From: JAWLHA01 sp041690535
Lineage (GTDB): Bacteria; Pseudomonadota; Gammaproteobacteria; Thiohalomonadales; Thiohalomonadaceae
DNA: 64,000 nt
Direction of reading: 5' to 3'
Assembly: GCA_041690535.1 (NCBI GenBank)
Contig: JAWLHA010000013.1
Location: 1 to 64,000, forward strand
The position numbers were made by a program, and so were the translations under genes. Below are positions 63,119 through 64,000 of the stretch, piece by piece; the stretch's first letter is position 1, and the number at the start of each line of letters is the position of its first letter. Under the pieces are notes generated by a model. It saw only the letters and a list, made by a program, of their open reading frames with translations. It did not search any database and was not told where the DNA came from.

Positions 63119-63222
63119 ATGATCTGGAAGGCAAGGGCGAGACCGCCCGCAGCGTCCATTTCGGCTACGACCCCTTGGCAACCTCGCCACGGTCACCGAC
63201 GCCCTCGAACGCACCACCGCAG
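63119..63222 (+). pseudogene. Rhs fragment with frameshift
   Basis: DLEGKGETARSVHFGYDP is followed, after correcting one missing base near 63175, by LGNLATVTDALERTT. This is a typical Rhs/YD-repeat segment. It is cut on the right by a REP-like unit. It may come from the missing part of an rhs gene like that at 44857. Confidence 0.65.
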
Positions 63223-63223
63223 G

Positions 63224-63292
63224 GGACAGTGACAAATGCTAATCATTGTCATGTGCATGTGTGACCGCCCCCTTACCGACCCCTTTTCCTTT
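63224..63292. repeat. Diverged REP-like inverted pair
   Basis: GACAGTGACAAATGCTAATC (63225-63244) and CCTTACCGACCCCTTTTCC (63273-63291) correspond to the two halves of the REP unit seen in the 44-49 kb island. Confidence 0.65.
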
Positions 63293-63314
63293 TCCCCTCT
63301 TTCTGAAACTCACC

Positions 63315-63343
63315 TTGTTGCGTGATGCGCAACACGCTACAAT
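63315..63343 (+). promoter_or_regulatory. higBA promoter with operator
   Basis: TTGTTG (63315-63320) and TACAAT (63338-63343) are 17 bases apart. The inverted repeat GTTGCG-TGATG-CGCAAC (63317-63333) fills the spacer, the expected site for repression by HigA. Confidence 0.65.
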
Positions 63344-63351
63344 GTGTGTCC

Positions 63352-63630
63352 ATGATCAAGTCTTTTCGCCACAAGGGAGTCGAACACTTCTACGAGTCGG
63401 GAAGCGTTTCAGGGATTCAGCCCCAGCATGCTAAGCGGCTCAGAATGCAGCTAGCTGCGCTGGATACCGCCCAAGCGATTGAAGACATGCATATCCCCGG
63501 GTTTCGCTTGCATGCCCTGAAAGGGGATGCAAGCGATCGGTGGTCGATTTGGGTCAATGGCAATTGGCGGTTGACATTCGAGTTCCGCGAGGGAAATGCC
63601 TATGGTTTGCATTATGAGGACTATCACTGA
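63352..63630 (+). CDS. higB: HigB-type toxin (RelE superfamily)
   Basis: The protein has 92 residues from ATG 63352 (MIKSFRHKGVEHFY). Family landmarks: FYESGSVSGI, LRMQLAALDTAQAIEDM, PGFRLHALKGD, RWSIWVNGNWRLTFEF and YGLHYEDYH. HigB cuts mRNA on ribosomes. Stop and antitoxin start overlap by one base (TGATG). Confidence 0.93.
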   Translation: MIKSFRHKGVEHFYESGSVSGIQPQHAKRLRMQLAALDTAQAIEDMHIPGFRLHALKGDASDRWSIWVNGNWRLTFEFREGNAYGLHYEDYH

Positions 63631-63947
63631 TGACGATGCACAATCCACCGCACCCGGGCGAATTTATCCGTGAGGTATATTTAGAGCCTTTTGGTTTCAG
63701 TGCGAGGAATCTCGCCACCAAGCTGAAGGTCTCCCCTTCCACTTTGGCCCGGGTCCTGCAGGGACGTAGTTCGGTGAGCCCGGAGATGGCCTTGCGTCTG
63801 TCGAAGGCGCTTGGGCGCTCTCCCGAGAGTTGGTTGGCGATGCAGGACCATTACGACCTGTGGTATGCGAAGAGAACCGTCGATCTCGCGAATGTAGAAG
63901 CACTGCGGTTTGATGATCCTAACGATGGGCAGCAAACGGCCCATTGA
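63630..63947 (+). CDS. higA: HigA-type antitoxin
   Basis: The protein has 105 residues. The helix-turn-helix is LATKLKVSPSTLARVLQGRSSVSPEMALRLSKAL. NPPHPGEFIREVYLEPFGFS at the N-terminus and SWLAMQDHYDLWYAKR are typical of HigA. It neutralises HigB and represses the shared promoter, probably at 63317-63333. Confidence 0.93.
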   Translation: MTMHNPPHPGEFIREVYLEPFGFSARNLATKLKVSPSTLARVLQGRSSVSPEMALRLSKALGRSPESWLAMQDHYDLWYAKRTVDLANVEALRFDDPNDGQQTAH

Positions 63948-64000
63948 CGCCGGGGAATACCTCCTGGGAATCGATGGCCGCGGTGGTTCGATGATGGCGG

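Noticed and set aside
1..64000. tRNA and rRNA genes
   Set aside because: Looked for tRNA T-arm sequences and rRNA landmarks; none were convincing.

Overview
The window looks like a chromosomal segment of a GC-rich gammaproteobacterium. The housekeeping proteins (PriA, ArgS, TtcA, SpeA/SpeE, LpxL-type acyltransferases, YecA/SEC-C protein, GGDEF/EAL proteins) point to Gammaproteobacteria. Something in or near the Chromatiales/Ectothiorhodospiraceae would fit, but no rRNA is present to prove it. No rRNA, tRNA or CRISPR array was found.

Layout. 1-40900 is an ordinary core chromosome in short operons: DUF6164-like gene with a FetA/FetB-type ABC exporter; speE and speA; a zinc metallopeptidase; a GldA/F/G-like ABC operon with a DUF4340-like protein; an RlmD/TrmA-like methyltransferase; a GGDEF-EAL protein; ttcA; two lipid A acyltransferase homologues and a fructosamine kinase; a PstS-OmpA fusion; an EAL-CBS protein; a GT9 glycosyltransferase; an HDOD protein; priA; a hemerythrin; argS with a SPOR protein; a YecA/SEC-C protein; and a BCAT-PhzF-EamA operon divergent from a MocR regulator. 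The gaps between these genes are seeded with two miniature transposon-like families. Family A has CAGGGTRAACGCATACT inverted ends and 10-bp target duplications. Family B has AGCACCGAACAG ends and a CTAG/CTAA target, and it repeatedly sits exactly at stop codons.

40900-52000 is an accessory island. It opens with a decayed integron-type integrase on the minus strand. Next come two AT-richer plus-strand genes, one with an HEPN-like Rx6H motif, and the gap between them resembles a degraded attC site. Then follow REP-like repeats (AAAAGGGGTCGGTGACAAAT), a 5'-truncated Rhs with a cysteine-containing toxin-like tip and a lipoprotein that could be its immunity protein, a SAP-like unknown protein, symE, IS256 and ISAs1 remnants, half a clpB gene, and a broken ATPase/nucleotidyltransferase fusion. 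Many of the truncation points coincide with REP copies. The ISAs1 remnant carries an end that matches the family A inverted repeat, suggesting what mobilised that family.

52000-64000 holds an AlkD-like protein, an exported lipoprotein and a large delta-60/choice-of-anchor-U protein with a GlyGly-CTERM-like tail, and a LuxR-type two-component system. The lipoprotein and the large protein share a palindrome CCCCCTGAWCAGGGGG at a fixed distance from a TATTCT box, and the two-component operon has a weaker version. This suggests a small regulon. A DUF432-like/MscS pair, an ISKra4 fragment, a Rhs scrap with a REP copy, and a complete higBA toxin-antitoxin module close the window.
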